A stretch of 15,398 bases of DNA from Moraxellaceae bacterium UBA2477. Its GTDB lineage: Bacteria > Pseudomonadota > Gammaproteobacteria > Pseudomonadales > Moraxellaceae. Positions 12,452 to 15,398 of this stretch are shown here, piece after piece. Below the pieces are notes generated by a model that made no database searches, had not been told where the DNA came from, and saw nothing but the letters and a program-made list of their open reading frames with translations. A program made the translations under genes and the position numbers. The stretch's first letter is position 1; every line of letters starts with the position of its first letter. Location of the stretch: positions 1 to 15,398 of the forward strand of contig DDPD01000005.1 in assembly GCA_002342025.1 (NCBI GenBank). The letters are read 5' to 3'.

Positions 12452-15001
12452 TCATAAAGACACCGTCGCAATTCGATCTGCCGCTTTTTCGGCGGGCGTG
12501 GCGGGGCGAATTTGACCACGCTCTTCAACAAAAACGATGTTGTCGTCGGGCACGTCGGCAGCATTGATAAAGCTGTTGAAGCGGGCACGCAGTTCAGGTG
12601 TTTCAACGGTGGTTTTCCACTCACACTGGTAGGTGTCGGCCACAGCCTGCATGTCCTTCTCCAGCTCATCAGCCAAGCCGAGGGAGTTCTCAATCACGAC
12701 TTGCTTCAGGTAGTCGAGACCACCCTCCAAGTTTTCGCGCCAAACACTGGTGCGCTGCAGGCGATCAGCGGTACGGACATAGAACATCAGCACGCGGTCA
12801 ATGTACTGCACCAGCGTGGCCTCATCGAGATCACTGGCAAACAGCTCGGCGTGACGTGGACGCATGCCGCCGTTACCACAGACATAGAGGTTCCAACCCC
12901 GTTCAGTGGCAATCACACCGATGTCTTTGCTCTGTGCCTCCGCACACTCACGGGTACAGCCGGACACACCAAACTTAATCTTGTGCGGGGAGCGCAGCCC
13001 CTTGTAGCGGTTCTCTAAGCGCACGGCTAAGCCAACTGAGTCGCCCACCCCGTAACGGCACCATGTGGAGCCCACGCAAGACTTCACCGTACGCAGCGAC
13101 TTGCCGTAGGCATGGCCGGTTTCAAAGCCGGCAGCAATTAACTCTTCCCAAATCAGCGGCAACTGCTCAACACGCGCGCCAAACAGGTCCACACGCTGGC
13201 CGCCGGTGATCTTGGTATACAGACCATATTTCTTCGCCACCGAACCCACCGCAATGAGGCCATCCGGCGTGACTTCACCCGCTGGCATACGCGGCACGAC
13301 CGAGTACGTACCATCTTTCTGCAAGTTGCCGAGGAAATAGTCATTGGTGTCCTGCAAACCGGCGTGGCTAGGCTTGAGGATGTATTCATTCCACGTCGAG
13401 GCCAGAATGGACGCCGTGGTGGGCTTGCAGATATCGCAGCCTTCACCCGTGCCATGCTTTTCCAGCAGCTCGTCAAAGGTCGTGATTTTTTCGACTTTGA
13501 TCAGGTGGAAAAGCTCCTGACGCGAGTAGGCGAAGTGTTCGCAGAGGTCTTTCTTAACTTCAATGCCTTGCTTAGCCAGCTCGCTTTTCAGAATTTGGCC
13601 GACCAAGGCGGTGCAACCCCCACACGAGGTGCCCGCTTTGGTCAGGGCTTTTAGCTCGCCCAGATCGCAGGTTCCCGCTGCAATCGTGCTGCAAATCATG
13701 CCCTTGCTCACGCTGTTGCAAGAGCAAATCTGAGCCGTGTCTGGCAAGGCGTCGGCACCCAGCGCCGGTGCGCTGCCTGCGCTTTCGGGCAGAATGAAAC
13801 TTTCCGGGTTAGCGGGCAGCGTCATTTCATTGAGCATGAGCTGCAGCAAGGTGCCATAGGCCTCGGCCTCGCCAATCAGAATCGCCCCCAGCAGCTTCGT
13901 TTTGTCGGCAGACACCACGAGCTTTTTGTAGACCTCAGCGGCTTCATCCACATAGGTGTAGGCCAGCGAGCCAGGCGTCGCGGCATGGGCGTCGCCAATG
14001 GAGGCCACATCAATGCCCATGAGCTTGAGCTTGGTGGACATGTCTGCGCCACGGAAGGCGCTTTCTGTTTTGCCCATGATGTGATCGGCAGCGACTTGGG
14101 CCATCTGATAGCCGGGCGCGACCAAACCGTAGATACGGCCACTCCAGAGCGCGCACTCACCAATCGCATAGATATCGGGATCGGAGGTTTGGCACTGATC
14201 ATTAATCACGATGGCGCCGCGCTCACCCATGACCAGTCCGCACTGACGCGCCAGCTCATCGCGGGGGCGAATGCCGGCGGAGAACAGAATCAAGTCCGTT
14301 TCCAGCGAGCTGCCATCCGCAAAATTCATGGCATGACGGGCGCTTTTGCCATCGACAATTTCTTGGGTGTTTTTGCCGGTATGCACGTGCACACCGAGGG
14401 CCTCAATCTTGCGACGCAGCACGCGGCCACCGCCGTCATCAACCTGAACCGCCATCAGTCGCGGGGCGAACTCCACCACATGCGTTTCTAAGCCGAGATC
14501 GCGCAGTGCTTTGGCTGCTTCCAGACCGAGTAAACCACCGCCCACCACCACGCCAACTTTCGATACGGCAGCGCCGGCTTGGATGGCTTCTAAGTCCTCA
14601 ATGGTGCGGTAGACCAGGCAATGTTCGCGATCTTTTCCGGGCAGGGGCGGCACGAAGGGGAAAGAGCCCGTGGCCAGTACCAGTTTGTCGTAGGCCACGA
14701 CTTCGCCACTGGCCACCGTGACTTGCTTGAGCTCACGATCAATGGCGACGGCCTTTGTGTTCAGGTGGAGAAAGACACCGCTGTCGGCAAAGAAGCTGCC
14801 TTTAACCAGACTCAGGTCTTCTGCGGTCTTACCACTGAAGTAGGCCGACAAATAAACGCGGTCATAAGCTGCTCGTGGCTCTTCAGCCAGTACCGTGACT
14901 TCAAGCTCAGCAAAGCCAGCACTATCCTCTACCAGTTGCTCCAGAAACTTATGGCCAACCATGCCATTACCGATAACAACGACGCGTTGTTTGTGACTCA
15001 T
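12452..15001 (-). CDS. nirB: Nitrite reductase (NAD(P)H) large subunit
   Basis: Catalytic subunit of assimilatory nitrite reductase: electrons pass from NAD(P)H through FAD and iron-sulfur clusters to siroheme, reducing nitrite to ammonium. The product is 849 residues (E. coli 847). In order: FAD-binding GNGMVG (11-16), NAD-binding VVVGGGLLGLEAA (151-163), and a second FAD segment DIYAIGECALW (276-286). A BFD-type [2Fe-2S] domain uses Cys426, Cys428, Cys460 and Cys463. A second cysteine group follows at Cys487, Cys522 and Cys525. The siroheme/[4Fe-4S] domain has Cys642, Cys648, Cys682 and Cys686. The ATG at 15001 has GGAG (15012-15009) 7 bases upstream and overlaps the nasA stop (ATGA). An in-frame start at 15079 lies inside nasA and is rejected. 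Expected control is by nitrate and ammonium, but the promoter lies outside. Confidence 0.97.
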   Translation of the reverse strand: MSHKQRVVVIGNGMVGHKFLEQLVEDSAGFAELEVTVLAEEPRAAYDRVYLSAYFSGKTAEDLSLVKGSFFADSGVFLHLNTKAVAIDRELKQVTVASGEVVAYDKLVLATGSFPFVPPLPGKDREHCLVYRTIEDLEAIQAGAAVSKVGVVVGGGLLGLEAAKALRDLGLETHVVEFAPRLMAVQVDDGGGRVLRRKIEALGVHVHTGKNTQEIVDGKSARHAMNFADGSSLETDLILFSAGIRPRDELARQCGLVMGERGAIVINDQCQTSDPDIYAIGECALWSGRIYGLVAPGYQMAQVAADHIMGKTESAFRGADMSTKLKLMGIDVASIGDAHAATPGSLAYTYVDEAAEVYKKLVVSADKTKLLGAILIGEAEAYGTLLQLMLNEMTLPANPESFILPESAGSAPALGADALPDTAQICSCNSVSKGMICSTIAAGTCDLGELKALTKAGTSCGGCTALVGQILKSELAKQGIEVKKDLCEHFAYSRQELFHLIKVEKITTFDELLEKHGTGEGCDICKPTTASILASTWNEYILKPSHAGLQDTNDYFLGNLQKDGTYSVVPRMPAGEVTPDGLIAVGSVAKKYGLYTKITGGQRVDLFGARVEQLPLIWEELIAAGFETGHAYGKSLRTVKSCVGSTWCRYGVGDSVGLAVRLENRYKGLRSPHKIKFGVSGCTRECAEAQSKDIGVIATERGWNLYVCGNGGMRPRHAELFASDLDEATLVQYIDRVLMFYVRTADRLQRTSVWRENLEGGLDYLKQVVIENSLGLADELEKDMQAVADTYQCEWKTTVETPELRARFNSFINAADVPDDNIVFVEERGQIRPATPAEKAADRIATVSL

Positions 15002-15398
15002 GTTCCTACTCCACACGTGGCCAGAATATTTTTCAATTCCGACTGACAAGAACCGCAATTTGTACCGGCCTTTAAACAACGGCCAATGGCAGCAACACTT
15101 TCCAGACCCTCAGCGGCGATGGCACGACGAATCGTTTTCTCACCGACACTGAAACAAGCACACACGGTGCGTCCCACATCGCTCGCGGGGTCCGAGGGCC
15201 GGCCTGACAGCAGACCCCGGCGCATCAAGTCATCTACGGGCTGGCCCAATTGGCCGCTAAGCCAAGACCGCTCGGGTACGGCATCGGTTTGCGTAGCCAA
15301 AACCAGCACCGCATGCAAATGACCGTCCCGAATCTCTGCACGCCGATACAATCCGCGTGCCAAGTCTGAATACTCCAGCCATTCACCGCCTGTTAATG
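14998..15398 (-). CDS. nasA: Assimilatory nitrate reductase catalytic subunit, C-terminal end (5' part outside window)
   Basis: The frame is open to the window edge, so only the last 133 or so residues are present. NasA is a molybdopterin-dependent cytoplasmic enzyme that reduces nitrate to nitrite. The visible tail starts LTGGEWLEYSDLARGLYRR, passes through PVDDLMRRGLLSGRP and ends in a BFD-like [2Fe-2S] domain with CAC (Cys-x-Cys) and GTNCGSC (Cys-x2-Cys). This C-terminal ferredoxin-like domain is known from Klebsiella-type NasA, where it accepts electrons. The molybdopterin domains are not in view, so the call rests on the tail and on the adjacent nirBD. A BFD domain from another NAD(P)H-linked redox subunit is the main alternative. 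It overlaps nirB by 4 bases, giving the order nasA-nirB-nirD. Confidence 0.85.
   Translation of the reverse strand, partial: LTGGEWLEYSDLARGLYRRAEIRDGHLHAVLVLATQTDAVPERSWLSGQLGQPVDDLMRRGLLSGRPSDPASDVGRTVCACFSVGEKTIRRAIAAEGLESVAAIGRCLKAGTNCGSCQSELKNILATCGVGT

Noticed and set aside
12512..13018. Plus-strand frame of 168 codons inside the 3' part of nirB
   Set aside because: Antisense to the siroheme domain, whose cysteine motifs are intact on the minus strand.
13985..14491. Plus-strand frame of 168 codons inside nirB
   Set aside because: Antisense shadow of the FAD/NAD-binding part of nirB, with no recognisable domain or start signal.
15002..15079. N-terminal extension of nirB by 26 residues
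   Set aside because: It lies inside the nasA coding end. The family N terminus and a good GGAG site mark ATG 15001.

Overview
The window looks like chromosomal DNA of a Gammaproteobacterium, broadly Pseudomonadales/Oceanospirillales/Cellvibrionales-like. The grounds are the gene order proA-nadD-rsfS-rlmH-mrdA-mrdB(rodA)-mltB-rlpA downstream of holA, which is the Pseudomonas-type arrangement, and clear similarity to gammaproteobacterial families. I cannot assign a genus from sequence alone. No tRNA, rRNA, CRISPR array, insertion sequence or phage gene was seen. Coding density is high: the longest gene-free stretch is about 160 bases (3210-3371).

Region 1 (1-3209). The 3' part of holA (DNA polymerase III delta) is followed, 16 bases on, by a TesB-type acyl-CoA thioesterase. 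Facing it is a two-gene unit: a lipoprotein that appears to join an NlpE-like N-terminal domain to a C-terminal META/HslJ domain, and a small single-pass membrane protein of unknown function. The lipoprotein and membrane-protein genes share a TGATG stop/start overlap. The membrane-protein gene overlaps the end of the thioesterase gene tail to tail by 32 bases.

Region 2 (3210-11242). A divergent intergenic stretch carries a good sigma70-type promoter for proA. From there eight genes run in one direction with tiny gaps or overlaps: proA (proline synthesis), nadD (NAD synthesis), rsfS and rlmH (ribosome silencing and 23S rRNA methylation), then the cell-elongation set mrdA (PBP2), mrdB (RodA), mltB and rlpA (peptidoglycan synthesis and trimming). 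Catalytic motifs are intact in all of them. MltB and RlpA both have signal peptides without a convincing lipobox, unlike the E. coli lipoproteins. dacA, which often follows rlpA in relatives, is not there.

Region 3 (11243-15398, minus strand). This is a nitrate/nitrite assimilation cluster: the C-terminal end of nasA (assimilatory nitrate reductase, with a BFD-type iron-sulfur tail), nirB and nirD, joined by ATGA-type overlaps. Together they would reduce nitrate to nitrite and nitrite to ammonium in the cytoplasm with NAD(P)H. A crotonase-family gene lies 52 bases after nirD on the same strand. The gap is mostly filled by a two-part inverted repeat that abuts the crotonase start codon.

No clearly new biological system is visible. 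The most interesting items are the hairpin before the crotonase, the NlpE-META lipoprotein with its coupled membrane partner, the apparent loss of lipid anchors in MltB and RlpA, and the gene-order breaks on either side of the elongation cluster.
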